DNA of 64,000 bases from the NCBI RefSeq assembly GCF_010731735.1, contig NZ_AP022588.1, positions 124,001 through 188,000 on the forward strand. The letters are read 5' to 3'. Position numbers and translations under genes: made by a program. This document shows, piece after piece, positions 16,979 through 27,260 of the stretch; the stretch's first letter is position 1, and each line of letters starts with the position of its first letter. Source of the stretch: Mycolicibacterium sediminis (lineage in GTDB: Bacteria > Actinomycetota > Actinomycetes > Mycobacteriales > Mycobacteriaceae). The notes beneath the pieces are model-generated. The model did not search any database. It saw only the letters and a list, made by a program, of their open reading frames with translations, and was not told the DNA's origin.

Positions 16979-18384
16979 CAGCCACCTCCCGTCTCGGCCG
17001 GCGGTGCGTCGGAACCCGGCGCGGGTCCGGGCAGCGGACCCGCACCCATCGGCGGTGTCGCGGACGGCGCTCCGGCGGGTGACACCTGGCCCTCCACGGC
17101 GGGCGGGGGCAGGATCAGGTCGCTGATCATCCCGTCCGGGCTGGGCGTCGGCGGGGTGACGCCCGGCGCGGGCTGCCACTGCAGGTACGGAACCGGCGTC
17201 TGGGCCTTCGCCTCCGTCGCGGGTGTGTCGTACAGGATCTGGCCCTTGTACGCGGTGATGCTGTTGATCGGGTGGAACAGCACCGGTGGGTAGTTGACGG
17301 CGAGCCGCTTGAACACCGGACCCATGCGCTGCCGGCAGATCTCGGCGCGCTTGAAGTTGTCCGGGGACGCACCGACGTCGAAGGTGCCACCGCAGATGAA
17401 CTGCACCGGGTTCGCGAAGTTGGGCAGCGACAGCAGACCGCCCACCGTGCCCTGGGCCGGGTTGTAGATGTTGTAGAAGTTGGCCAGACCGTTGGGCGTG
17501 ATGTGCAGGATCTGCTCGATGTCGTCGCTGTGCTCGGTGAGGATGTTCGTGAACTGGGTCAGCTTGTCGACCTGGGCGATCAGCGCCGTGTTGTTCTGGT
17601 TCAGGAAGCCCTTCACGTCCGACAGCGCCGTGTTCAGGGTGCCGAGCGTGACGTCGAGGTCCTGCGAGCTGTCCGCCAGCACCTGCGACACCGAGGCGAC
17701 GTGGTTGGAGAACTGGACGATCTGCTCGTTGCTGTTGGCCAGCGCGTTCACCAGGACCTGCAGGTTGCGCACGGTGCCGAAGAGATCGGTGCGCGAATCA
17801 CCCAGGCGGCCGGCGGTCTGCGACAGCTCGCGCAGCGCGTTGCGGAACGAATCGCCGTTGCCGTCGAACGTCTCCGCGGCCTGGTCGACGAAGCCCGCCA
17901 GCGGACCCTGCATGCCGTCCTGCGGACCCAGCTGCGCACTGAGTTCGGTGAGCTGTTCCTTGACGTCGTCCCACTCGACCGGGACGCCGGTGCGGTCCAG
18001 CCCCAGTTCCGCGCCGTCCGGCAGGGTCGGACCCTCGGTGTAGGCGGGCGCGAACTGGATGAATCTCGCGGACACCAGGTTCGGCGCGATGACGATCGCG
18101 CGGGCGTCCTCGGGCAGCTTCACGCCGCCGTCGACCGTCATGGTCACCTTGACGTCCTGGGCGCGCGGCTCGATCTTGTCGATCGTCCCCACCGGAACGC
18201 CGACCACGCGGACGTCGTCGCCCTTGTAGAGGCCGACTGCGGACGGGAAGTACGCCACCACCTGGTGACCACCACGGGAGGGCCACACGGTGTAGACGCC
18301 CGCGGCGATCAGCGCGACCAGGGCGACCGCCAGGGTCGGCGCCCACCAGCCGGCCCGCTTCGACCGTGCCTCGTGACGCGTCAT
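16978..18384 (-). CDS. mce4D: Mce4D, sterol-import MCE protein
   Basis: The 468-residue protein has an N-terminal anchor (about 12-32), an MCE domain starting VVAYFPSAVGLYKGDDVRV, a long helical middle and a proline-rich C-terminus. It corresponds to Rv3496c. The start overlaps the mce4C stop as ATGA. It is a subunit of the periplasmic sterol conduit. Confidence 0.93.
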   Translation of the reverse strand: MTRHEARSKRAGWWAPTLAVALVALIAAGVYTVWPSRGGHQVVAYFPSAVGLYKGDDVRVVGVPVGTIDKIEPRAQDVKVTMTVDGGVKLPEDARAIVIAPNLVSARFIQFAPAYTEGPTLPDGAELGLDRTGVPVEWDDVKEQLTELSAQLGPQDGMQGPLAGFVDQAAETFDGNGDSFRNALRELSQTAGRLGDSRTDLFGTVRNLQVLVNALANSNEQIVQFSNHVASVSQVLADSSQDLDVTLGTLNTALSDVKGFLNQNNTALIAQVDKLTQFTNILTEHSDDIEQILHITPNGLANFYNIYNPAQGTVGGLLSLPNFANPVQFICGGTFDVGASPDNFKRAEICRQRMGPVFKRLAVNYPPVLFHPINSITAYKGQILYDTPATEAKAQTPVPYLQWQPAPGVTPPTPSPDGMISDLILPPPAVEGQVSPAGAPSATPPMGAGPLPGPAPGSDAPPAETGGG

Positions 18385-19439
18385 GGCGACTTCGGCCTGA
18401 TGATCAGGCGCTCGGAGATGAGCCCGCGGAGGTAGTCGGCGATGCTGTCCGGCAGCTTGCCCGGCTGGAAGTAGGTGTCGAGCAACACTTCCGAGATGGA
18501 CGCGGGCGGCAGACCGTACAGGTTGATCTGGAAGCCGGGACCGGAACCGACGACCTCGCCCAGTGTGGTTGCGTACGGCGGCAGCCTGCGCAGCGCCTCA
18601 CCGATGTGTTCCTTGCGCTCCAGCAGGTTGTCCACGACGAGGTTCAGCTTCTCGAGGGCGGGAGCGAACTCGCGCTGGTTGTCGGCGACGAACCCGGAGA
18701 GCTGTCGCGACACGTCGTCGATGCCGGAGATCAGGTTGCTCAGCGCCTGGCGCCGCTCGTCGAGAGCCGCGAACAGCATGTTGCCGTCGGTGATCAACTG
18801 GTTCACCTGCCCGGACCGCTGGGCCAGCGTGTCGGACACCTTCTTGGCGCGCGAGAGCAACTGTTCGAGAGCCTCGTCCCGCGCATTCAGGCTCCGCGAC
18901 AGGTTGGCCACGCCGTCGAGCGCGCCGCGCAGCTGCGGGGTCGCGTCGTGCAGCGTGTCGGTCAGCGTCTGCAGCGCCTCTTCGAACCGCGGCTTGTCGA
19001 GTTCCCGCGAGTTCTCGCCGAGATCCTGCAGCGCGGTGTTGAGCGTGTACGGAGTGGTGGTGCGCCCCAACGGGATCACCGTCGAGTTGCCAGTCCCCCC
19101 GGGCGTGACCCCCAGCGACTTCTGGCCGAGCACGGTGTCGGTCTTGATGGCCACCAGGGACTGGTCACCGACCCGCACACCACGATCGACGGTGAACTTC
19201 ACCAGTGCGGCGTCGCCGGCGAGTTCCACCGACGACACCTTGCCCACCTTGATGCCGGAGACGTTGACGTCGTTGCCGGGCGTGATGCCGCCGGCGTCGG
19301 TGAAGTACGCCTCGTAGTCCTTGCCCTGCGGCCAGAACGGCAGGCCGGTGTACCCGAACGAGACGAGTACGAGGCAGACGACCAGGGTGATGCCGAATAT
19401 GCCGGTGCGCAACGGGTTGCCGCCATCGGGGCTAGCCAT
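18381..19439 (-). CDS. mce4C: Mce4C, sterol-import MCE protein
   Basis: The 352-residue protein has an anchor helix (about 12-30), an MCE domain (YEAYFTDAGGITPGNDVNVS) and heptad-rich helices with repeated Leu/Asn. It lacks the proline-rich tail of D and F. It overlaps mce4B by 8 bases and corresponds to Rv3497c. Confidence 0.93.
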   Translation of the reverse strand: MASPDGGNPLRTGIFGITLVVCLVLVSFGYTGLPFWPQGKDYEAYFTDAGGITPGNDVNVSGIKVGKVSSVELAGDAALVKFTVDRGVRVGDQSLVAIKTDTVLGQKSLGVTPGGTGNSTVIPLGRTTTPYTLNTALQDLGENSRELDKPRFEEALQTLTDTLHDATPQLRGALDGVANLSRSLNARDEALEQLLSRAKKVSDTLAQRSGQVNQLITDGNMLFAALDERRQALSNLISGIDDVSRQLSGFVADNQREFAPALEKLNLVVDNLLERKEHIGEALRRLPPYATTLGEVVGSGPGFQINLYGLPPASISEVLLDTYFQPGKLPDSIADYLRGLISERLIIRPKSP

Positions 19440-20469
19440 TCTCCGAACACCTCCCCTTCGAGGGATCTGGCGGACCGCCGAACGGGATGAGGATGTCGCT
19501 GCCCGCAGGGCCGTTGATCTTCATCCGGATGGAGCAGTAGTAGATGTTGAAGAACGACCCGTACGCCCCGAGTGCGTTGAGCCGCAGGTAGTTCTCCGCG
19601 AGCGGCTCGATCACTTTGTTCACATCGGCCTTGCGCTCGTCCATCCGCTGGGCGAATGGCCGCACGTTCTCGATCACGCCCTGCAGCGGCCGCCTGCTCT
19701 TCTCGAGCATCGTGGTCAGGTCGCTGGTAGCCGACGCGAGCGGCGGGATCGCGCCGGCGATCGGATCGCGGTTCTCCGCCAGGCCGGTGATCAGCTGCTG
19801 CAGCTGGTCGACGCTGGCGTCGAACTGCTCGCCCTTCTCGTCGACCGTGCCGAGCACGGTGTTGAGATTGTTGATCACGTCGCCGATCAGCTGGTCGCGG
19901 TCGGCGAGCCGCTGGGTGAACGAGCCGGTAGACGCGAGCAGGTTGGACAGCGCGCCACCCTGGCCCTGCAGGAGTTCGATGATGGCGTTGCTGAGTTCGT
20001 TGACCTTGCTGCCGTCGAGCCCCTTGAGCACCGGACGCAGACCACCGAGGAGCGCGTCGAGGTCCAAGGCCGGCTGGGTGTTCTCCCGCCCGATGGTGGC
20101 GCCCGCCGGGAGCTTGCGCAGATCGCCGGGGCCCGAGGTGATCTCGAGGTACCGGTCACCGACCAGGTTCTGGTAGCGGACCACGGCCCGCGTCGAGGTG
20201 TAGAGCTGATAGCGGTCGTTGACGTCGAATTCGACGTCGACCGTGTTGTCCGGGTTGAGGCCGACCTTCTTGACCGAGCCGACGGGAACGCCTGCGATGC
20301 GCACGTCCTGGCCGGACTTGAGCCGCGACGCCTCGGTGAACGTGGCGTGAAAGGTGTTGCCGGAGGCGAAGCGGAACTGGCCGAACACCACGACCAGGCC
20401 GGCGGCGACCAACACCATCACCACCGTGAAGATCGCGACCTTCACGAAGACCTTGTTGCCCGACTGCAT
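19432..20469 (-). CDS. mce4B: Mce4B, sterol-import MCE protein
   Basis: The 345-residue protein begins with a signal anchor (FVKVAIFTVVMVLVAAGLVV), then the MCE domain (ATFTEASRLKSGQDVRIAGV) and a helical region, ending with cysteines in YYCSIRMKI and GRCSENG. It corresponds to Rv3498c. The start overlaps the mce4A stop as TGATG. Confidence 0.93.
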   Translation of the reverse strand: MQSGNKVFVKVAIFTVVMVLVAAGLVVVFGQFRFASGNTFHATFTEASRLKSGQDVRIAGVPVGSVKKVGLNPDNTVDVEFDVNDRYQLYTSTRAVVRYQNLVGDRYLEITSGPGDLRKLPAGATIGRENTQPALDLDALLGGLRPVLKGLDGSKVNELSNAIIELLQGQGGALSNLLASTGSFTQRLADRDQLIGDVINNLNTVLGTVDEKGEQFDASVDQLQQLITGLAENRDPIAGAIPPLASATSDLTTMLEKSRRPLQGVIENVRPFAQRMDERKADVNKVIEPLAENYLRLNALGAYGSFFNIYYCSIRMKINGPAGSDILIPFGGPPDPSKGRCSENG

Positions 20470-21671
20470 CAGTAATCGTCCCGTTCCGCGAACGCCCCGT
20501 GGAACAGGAACTGCAGCGTCGACGGCGCGTCGAACTGCAATTCGGTGTTCGGCTGGTACGGGATGTAGGCGTTGTCGGTCACCAGGAACGGTGTGTGGTA
20601 CCAGGATCCGCCGTACTGTTTATTGGGGACGTCCGGAAGACCGCGGCAGTTCGGGCCGCCGGAGGCGTTCACCATCGGCAGGCTCTCGGGGTACGTGTAG
20701 GCGGGCGCACCGGGCAGAAAACTCGACGCGACGAACAGCCCGGGGCGAATACCGCCGATGATCGGGGCGAACGTGTCGATCGCCTTCTTCGTACCCCGGA
20801 TGATGCACCCGAGTTCCGGCGAGTAGTCGCCCAGCACCTTGAGCGGTGCCCGCAGGCGCTGAACCGCTGCGATCAGGTCGTCGGCGGCCGGCTCCAGGGT
20901 GGCGGTGCCGTTGGTGGCCAGCCCGGTCGCGGCCAGGAGTGCGGCGTTCAGGTTGTCCTGTTCGTCGATGACGGTCTGGGCGACCGTCGGGGCGTTGTCG
21001 AAGACGGTGGCCAAATCGGGTGCGGCGTCGGCGTAGACGTTGGCGACGACGGCGGTCTTCTGGAAGTCCTGCTGCAGCGTCGGCAGCTTCGGATTCAGCT
21101 GCTCCAGGTAGTAGTTCAGGCCGGCCAGCGACGCGCCCACGTCGTCACCGTTGCCGCGCAGACCCTCGCCGAGCGCGGTGATGGTGGCGTTCAGGTTGAT
21201 CGGGTCCACCTTCGACAGCGTGTCGGTCAGCGTCTGGAACAGCGTGTTGACCTCCAGCTGAACGTCTTTCGCCGCCACGTTGGCACCGGGCCGCAATGAG
21301 TCGCCACTGGGGTCGGGGGGCGGCAGGAACTCGACGGCCTTGGCGCCGAACACCGTCGTGCCACCGATCTTCACCGTGGCGTTCGACGGCACGTAGCGCA
21401 TCTGGCTGCTGTCGATGGCGAGGGTCAGCTTGGCATCCTTGCCCGCGTACTGGATATCGGTGACCTTGCCGATCTGGATGCCGCGGTACTTGACCTTCGC
21501 ATCGGTCTCCATCACCAGGCCGGCCCGCACCGACGTCACCGTCACCGTCTCGACCTTGGTGAAGTACGCCGTGTAGGAGAGATAGGTGAACACGACGGCG
21601 GCCAGCACGATGAGCGCCAGGATCGCCGCGGCGATCCGCACGTGGCTGCGCTTCGCGTCGGGGTTGGCCAT
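20469..21671 (-). CDS. mce4A: Mce4A, sterol-import MCE protein
   Basis: The 400-residue protein has an anchor helix (about 13-33), the MCE domain (VRAGLVMETDAKVKYRGIQI) and the conserved C-terminal cholesterol-uptake region (PGAPAYTYPESLPMVNASGG near residue 315). It corresponds to Rv3499c. It follows yrbE4B after 12 bases. The A subunit is the most studied Mce4 component and is needed for growth on cholesterol in M. tuberculosis. Confidence 0.94.
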   Translation of the reverse strand: MANPDAKRSHVRIAAAILALIVLAAVVFTYLSYTAYFTKVETVTVTSVRAGLVMETDAKVKYRGIQIGKVTDIQYAGKDAKLTLAIDSSQMRYVPSNATVKIGGTTVFGAKAVEFLPPPDPSGDSLRPGANVAAKDVQLEVNTLFQTLTDTLSKVDPINLNATITALGEGLRGNGDDVGASLAGLNYYLEQLNPKLPTLQQDFQKTAVVANVYADAAPDLATVFDNAPTVAQTVIDEQDNLNAALLAATGLATNGTATLEPAADDLIAAVQRLRAPLKVLGDYSPELGCIIRGTKKAIDTFAPIIGGIRPGLFVASSFLPGAPAYTYPESLPMVNASGGPNCRGLPDVPNKQYGGSWYHTPFLVTDNAYIPYQPNTELQFDAPSTLQFLFHGAFAERDDY

Positions 21672-21683
21672 CGGTACCCCGCC

Positions 21684-22526
21684 CTATCCGGAGAGGTTGA
21701 AGTTGCCCGACGCGCCGTAGACGGCCAGGGAGATGAACAGGACGATGGTGACGACCACGATCAGCGAGGTCCGCACGGCCTGACCGACCGCGATGCCCAC
21801 GCCGACCGGACCGCCGGAGGCGTTGTAGCCGTAGTAGGTGTGCACCAGCATCACCGCGATGGACATGACGATGGCCTGGAGGAAGGACCACAGCAGGTCG
21901 CTCGGCACCAGGAAGGTGTTGAAGTAGTGGTCGTACAGGCCGGCGGACTGACCGTTGATGAACACCGTGGTGAACCTCGCCGCGAAGAACGCCGCGAGCA
22001 CCGACAGCGCGTACAGCGGCACGATGGCGATCAGCCCGGCGATGATGCGCGTGGACACCAGGTACGACACCGAGTGCACGGCCATCGCCTCGACGGCGTC
22101 GATCTCCTCGGCCACCCGCATCGCGCCCAACTGTGCCGTGGTGCCCGCCCCGATGGTCGCCGCGAGCGCGATGCCCGCGATCACCGGAGCGACGATGCGC
22201 ACGTTGAGGAACGCCGACAGGAATCCCGTCAGCGCCTCGATGCCGATGTTGCCCAGCGACGAGTACCCCTGGACCGCGATCACGCCGCCCGAGGCCAGGG
22301 TCATGAACGCGGCGACACCGACCGTTCCGCCGATCATCACCAGCGCGCCGGTGCCCATGGTCATCTCGGCGATCAGCCGCACGGTCTCGCGGTGATAGCG
22401 GGTCAGCGCGTTCGGGATGTAGCGGACCGACTCGCCGTAGAACAGCGCCTGCCCGCCCACGCCGTCGACGACGCGGGGCAGCCCGCGGAAGAACCGCCGG
22501 ACCCGGAGTGTGGCGTCGTAACTCAT
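21684..22526 (-). CDS. yrbE4B: YrbE4B, MlaE-type permease of the Mce4 transporter
   Basis: This 280-residue integral membrane protein shows the MlaE/YrbE permease pattern, including GAGTTAQLGAMRVAEEIDAVEAM before the coupling helix that contacts the ATPase. With YrbE4A it forms the inner-membrane core of the Mce4 ABC-type importer. The ATPase MceG is encoded elsewhere and was not seen in this window. The gene starts 25 bases after yrbE4A. Confidence 0.94.
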   Translation of the reverse strand: MSYDATLRVRRFFRGLPRVVDGVGGQALFYGESVRYIPNALTRYHRETVRLIAEMTMGTGALVMIGGTVGVAAFMTLASGGVIAVQGYSSLGNIGIEALTGFLSAFLNVRIVAPVIAGIALAATIGAGTTAQLGAMRVAEEIDAVEAMAVHSVSYLVSTRIIAGLIAIVPLYALSVLAAFFAARFTTVFINGQSAGLYDHYFNTFLVPSDLLWSFLQAIVMSIAVMLVHTYYGYNASGGPVGVGIAVGQAVRTSLIVVVTIVLFISLAVYGASGNFNLSG

Positions 22527-22551
22527 GACAGTCGCTTCTTCCCGCAGGTCA

Positions 22552-23316
22552 TCATCTTTCGAGCACCCGGACCCCGACCGCCGTCATGATCACGTTGATC
22601 ACGAACAGACAGATGAACGCGTAGACGACGGTCTCGTTCACCGCGATGCCCACGCCCTTGGGGCCACCCTGCACGGTGAGACCGCGGTAGCAGCCGACCA
22701 GACCGGCGAAGACGCCGAAGAGCAGCGCCTTGAACATGGCGAGGACCAGCTCGCCGAGGCCGGTCAGGATGGTCAGACCGTTGATGAAGGCGCCCGGGTT
22801 CACGCCCTGCAGGAACACGGAGAAGACGTAGCCGCCCGCAAGCCCGATCGCGCACACCAGGCCGTTGAGCAGGAACGCGACGAACGTCGACGCGAGGACA
22901 CGCGGTACGACGAGGCGCTGGATGGGGTCGATGCCCAGCACCCGCATGGCGTCGATCTCCTCGCGGATGGTGCGGGCGCCGAGGTCGGCGCAGATCGCGG
23001 TCGCGCCCGCGCCGGCGACGACGAGCACCGTCACCACGGGGCCGAGCTGGGTGATCGTGCCGAACGCGGTGCCCGCGCCGGACAGGTCGGCGGCGCCGAT
23101 CTCGCGCAGCAGGATGTTGAGCGTGAACGCCACCAGGACGGTGAACGGGATCGCCACGAGGAGGGTGGGCACCAGCGAGACGCTGGCGATCATCCAGGTC
23201 TGATCCAGGAATTCCCGGAATTGGAACGGCCGACGGAAGATCTTGGCGAAGGTGTCCAGTGACATCTCCACGAACCCGCCCACGGCCCGCGCCGGCGCCG
23301 CAAGCTGTTCGAACAA
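22552..23316 (-). CDS. yrbE4A: YrbE4A, MlaE-type permease of the Mce4 transporter
   Basis: The 254-residue protein is nearly identical in pattern to Rv3501c (RRPFQFREFLDQTWM, GARTIREEIDAMRVLGIDPI). I keep the rare TTG start at 23316 because it aligns with the conserved N-terminus (QLAxPARAVGG) and has GGAG 6 bases upstream. It is the first gene of the ten-gene mce4 operon. Two KstR boxes lie 124 and 212 bases upstream, so import should be derepressed when sterol-CoA metabolites accumulate. Confidence 0.94.
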   Translation of the reverse strand: MFEQLAAPARAVGGFVEMSLDTFAKIFRRPFQFREFLDQTWMIASVSLVPTLLVAIPFTVLVAFTLNILLREIGAADLSGAGTAFGTITQLGPVVTVLVVAGAGATAICADLGARTIREEIDAMRVLGIDPIQRLVVPRVLASTFVAFLLNGLVCAIGLAGGYVFSVFLQGVNPGAFINGLTILTGLGELVLAMFKALLFGVFAGLVGCYRGLTVQGGPKGVGIAVNETVVYAFICLFVINVIMTAVGVRVLER

Positions 23317-23439
23317 CCTCGACTCCGTTCTCGGGACGGGGGCTGGACGGCCTCTGGCGAAGCTTTCGAGACCGAGCGTCTCGACGACCTTCCCACCCCT
23401 GGTTTACGCGCTGCTCTTAGTGAGTCGGGTCATAGTAAC

Positions 23440-23453
23440 TAGAACGTGTTCGC
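23440..23453. promoter_or_regulatory. KstR operator, proximal mce4 site
   Basis: TAGAACGTGTTCGC matches the KstR consensus apart from the final base and lies 124 bases upstream of the yrbE4A start. It is the weaker and closer of two boxes in this intergenic region. Confidence 0.75.
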
Positions 23454-23527
23454 AGTGTCAAAGAACGGCGAAACTGCTCAAAATCAGCTAAACCCGCTGG
23501 TCAAAGCCAGTGTGACCTAAGTCATTC

Positions 23528-23541
23528 TATAACGTGTTCTA
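23528..23541. promoter_or_regulatory. KstR operator, distal mce4 site
   Basis: TATAACGTGTTCTA is a full match to T-NN-AAC-NN-GTT-NN-A. It lies 88 bases (about eight helical turns) upstream of the proximal box and 31 bases past the hsd4A stop. The pair suggests cooperative repression of the mce4 operon. Confidence 0.85.
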
Positions 23542-23571
23542 GTGCTGGTCGAGCCCTGACAACCGATACTG

Positions 23572-24504
23572 TCAGTCTCCCTGCTCCATCAGCGCGCTGG
23601 CCGAGAAACCGCGGTCGGGGTCACGATCAGCAAAGTAGGCACCCAGCGTCGCATCGAGATCACCCGCCGACCACGAGTCGGAGTCGGCGGTGAATCGCTT
23701 CTCGGCCGTCGGTGCGGCCACCAGGGTCACGGTTGGACCGTAGACGATGAAGAGCTGTCCGTTGACCGCTTCCGACGCCGGTGACGCCAGGAAGCGCACG
23801 AGGTTGACGACGTGCTCGGGCGACAGCGCGTCGACCCGACCGTCCTCCAGTTCGGGAGCGTCGCCGAAGACGTCCGCCGTCATCGCCGTCCGGGCCCGCG
23901 GGGCGATCGCATTCGCGCGGACCCCGTAGCGGCCCAGCGCGCGTGCCGCCGTCAGGGTCAGCGCGGTGATGCCCGCCTTCGCGGCGCCATAGTTGGCCTG
24001 CCCGACGGGCCCCGCCAACCCGGCCTCCGACGAGGTGTTGACGATGCGACCGTAGACCGTTCCCCCGTTGGACTTGGCCTTGTCACGCCAGTAGGTCGCG
24101 GCGTTGCGCGTCAGCAGGAAGTGCCCGCGCAGATGGACGGCGATCACGGCGTCCCAGTCCTCGTCGGACATGTTGAACAGCATGCGATCCCGGGTGATGC
24201 CGGCGTTGTTGACGACGATGGCGAGACCACCGAGACCGTCGGCGGTCGCGACCATCTCGTCGGCCGTCGCGCGCTCGCCGACGTCACCCGCCACCGCGAT
24301 GCCCTTGCCACCCGCGGCCGCGATCTCGTCGAGGACGTCGGACCGGTCGAGGGCCGGCGCGATGTCGTTGACCACGACCGTGGCGCCCTGGCGCGCGAGG
24401 CCAATCGCCTCGGCGCGCCCGAGACCGGCGGCAGCGCCGGTCACCACGGCCACCAGCCCGGACAGGTCCCCAGCCGGTGCGTTCCGGCCGTCGTCGATCG
24501 TCAC
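23572..24504 (-). CDS. hsd4A: Hsd4A, SDR of sterol side-chain degradation
   Basis: The 310-residue SDR has TGAAAGLG at 22-29, NNAG at 99-102, Ser158/159, and the catalytic Tyr172 and Lys176 (NYGAAK). It corresponds to Rv3502c. Hsd4A homologues show 17-beta-hydroxysteroid dehydrogenase and beta-hydroxyacyl-CoA dehydrogenase activity on C24/C22 intermediates of the sterol side chain. Start GTG 24504 has AGAGG 10 bases upstream. It is co-directional with fdxD, 13 bases away, and both would be served by the KstR site at 24815. Confidence 0.9.
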   Translation of the reverse strand: MTIDDGRNAPAGDLSGLVAVVTGAAAGLGRAEAIGLARQGATVVVNDIAPALDRSDVLDEIAAAGGKGIAVAGDVGERATADEMVATADGLGGLAIVVNNAGITRDRMLFNMSDEDWDAVIAVHLRGHFLLTRNAATYWRDKAKSNGGTVYGRIVNTSSEAGLAGPVGQANYGAAKAGITALTLTAARALGRYGVRANAIAPRARTAMTADVFGDAPELEDGRVDALSPEHVVNLVRFLASPASEAVNGQLFIVYGPTVTLVAAPTAEKRFTADSDSWSAGDLDATLGAYFADRDPDRGFSASALMEQGD

Positions 24505-24517
24505 TTTATGAATACCT

Positions 24518-24709
24518 CTAGTCTCTGCGGAGCAACGCGGCGCGGGGGCATTCCGCGATGGACTGCTCGGCCACGTCCTCCTGGCCTGCCGGTACGGGAT
24601 CGGCCTTCACGACGGCATAGTCCTCGTCGTCCAGATCGAACAGGTCGGGGGCGATACCCAAGCACACCGCGTTTCCCTCGCAGCGATCCCGGTCAACTTC
24701 AACGTGCAC
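24518..24709 (-). CDS. fdxD: [3Fe-4S] ferredoxin FdxD
   Basis: The 63-residue ferredoxin has Cys10, Cys16 and Cys54-Pro, with the middle Cys of the usual CxxCxxC replaced (CEGNAVC). This is the signature of single [3Fe-4S] ferredoxins that feed cytochromes P450 or other sterol oxygenases. GTG 24709 is preceded by GAGGAGG. It corresponds to Rv3503c and sits first in the fdxD-hsd4A operon. The P450 partner is not proven; CYP142 in this window is one candidate. Confidence 0.92.
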   Translation of the reverse strand: MHVEVDRDRCEGNAVCLGIAPDLFDLDDEDYAVVKADPVPAGQEDVAEQSIAECPRAALLRRD

Positions 24710-24814
24710 GACAACCTCCTCGCAGGCCCGGTGCGGACGACCCGCCGGTCATAACGGGCCACCATACGTCCCCGTTCGAACGATGGCAGTAAAGCATGTC
24801 CTGGATTCCAAGAC

Positions 24815-24828
24815 TAGAACGTGTTACA
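24815..24828. promoter_or_regulatory. KstR operator between fdxD and fadE26
   Basis: TAGAACGTGTTACA is a full consensus match in the divergent promoter region. It is 106 bases from the fdxD start and 95 bases from the fadE26 start and can control both directions. Confidence 0.88.
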
Positions 24829-24922
24829 ACCGGGGTAGATCGACGGACCCCCGAAGCGGTTCGCCGGACGCGGCCAGACAATGCCGCGTGCACCAGTGCC
24901 CGTCAAGAGTGAGGATCGGACG

Positions 24923-26104
<1,182 letters not shown>

Positions 26105-26127
26105 CCACGAACACCAGGAGACTAGGC

Positions 26128-27234
26128 ATGGACTTTTCACCCACCGAGGCAGCAACCGACCTGGGCGGACTCGTCCGCACCATCACCGAATCGGTCTGCA
26201 CGCCAGAGCATCAGCGCGAACTCGACGGACTCGAGCAGAGGTTCGACGAAGCGCTGTGGACCAAGCTCGTCGACGCCGACGCGCTCTCGACCACCGCACC
26301 GGAGGCGTTGAGCGGCGGCGGCTTCGGCGTCGTCGAGGAGGCAGCGGTGCTCACCGCACTGGGCCGTCAGATGGCAGCCGTGCCGTATCTGGAGTCCGTG
26401 GTCCTCGGTGCCGGCGCGCTCGCGAAGTTCGGCTCGAGTGAACTGCAGTCCCAGTGGGCCGCACCGGCAGTCGCGGGAACCAAGATCCTCACCGTCGCGC
26501 TCGAGGGCGAGATGGGCCAGGGGCCCGTGCAGGCGTCGTCTTCGGAGGCCGGTGGCTCCGGGTTCCGCCTGACGGGCACCCGCGCGCTGGTGCCGTTCGG
26601 CCCGGTGGCCGACGCCTTCCTGGTGCCCGCCGAGACCGGCGACGGTGTCCGGGTTTTCCTCGTCGCCGCGTCGGACCCGGGTGTCGAGGTCACGTCGCTG
26701 GTCACGACGGGTCACGGCTCCGTCGCGCAGCTCGACCTGCAGGGCGTGAACGTCGACGCCGAGCACCTCGTCGGCGGATCGGAGGTGCTCGACTGGTTGA
26801 TCACGCGTGGCACGCTGGGTCGCAGCGCCTTTCAGCTCGGTGTTCTCGAGCGTGCGCTGGAACTGACCGCCACCTACGCCCGCGAACGGGAGCAGTTCGA
26901 CCGCCCCATCGGCAGCTTCCAGGCGGTGTCGGCGCGTCTCGCCGACGGCTACATCGACGTCAAGGGCCTGCGGCTGACGGTCACCCAGGCGGCGTGGCGG
27001 GTGTCCGAGGATCTGCCGTCCGACCTCGAGGTGGGGTCCGCCGCCTTCTGGGCCGCCGAGGCGGGTCACCGCGTGGCGCACACGGCCGTGCACGTCCACG
27101 GCGGCGTCGGCATCGACACCGACCACCCCATCCACCGGTACTTCCTGGCGGCCAAGCAGACCGAGTTCGCGGTCGGCGGAGCGACCGGTGCTCTGCTGCG
27201 CATCGGCCGCGACCTGGCCGAGACACCCGCGTAG
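26128..27234 (+). CDS. fadE27: FadE27 (ChsE5), acyl-CoA dehydrogenase subunit
   Basis: The 368-residue partner subunit starts at ATG 26128 with GGAG upstream. It keeps the acyl-CoA dehydrogenase fold (REREQFDRPIGSFQAV, VHGGVGIDTDHPIHRYF) but has a degenerate middle domain, as expected for the non-catalytic partner in the heterotetramer. It corresponds to Rv3505. Confidence 0.94.
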   Translation: MDFSPTEAATDLGGLVRTITESVCTPEHQRELDGLEQRFDEALWTKLVDADALSTTAPEALSGGGFGVVEEAAVLTALGRQMAAVPYLESVVLGAGALAKFGSSELQSQWAAPAVAGTKILTVALEGEMGQGPVQASSSEAGGSGFRLTGTRALVPFGPVADAFLVPAETGDGVRVFLVAASDPGVEVTSLVTTGHGSVAQLDLQGVNVDAEHLVGGSEVLDWLITRGTLGRSAFQLGVLERALELTATYAREREQFDRPIGSFQAVSARLADGYIDVKGLRLTVTQAAWRVSEDLPSDLEVGSAAFWAAEAGHRVAHTAVHVHGGVGIDTDHPIHRYFLAAKQTEFAVGGATGALLRIGRDLAETPA

Positions 27235-27260
27235 AGCCCTTGCCCGATCCACTCCCCGCG

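Noticed and set aside
27240..27260. TTG start for fadD17
   Set aside because: It is possible, but has no ribosome site and gives a longer protein than the M. tuberculosis homologue; GTG 27261 was preferred.
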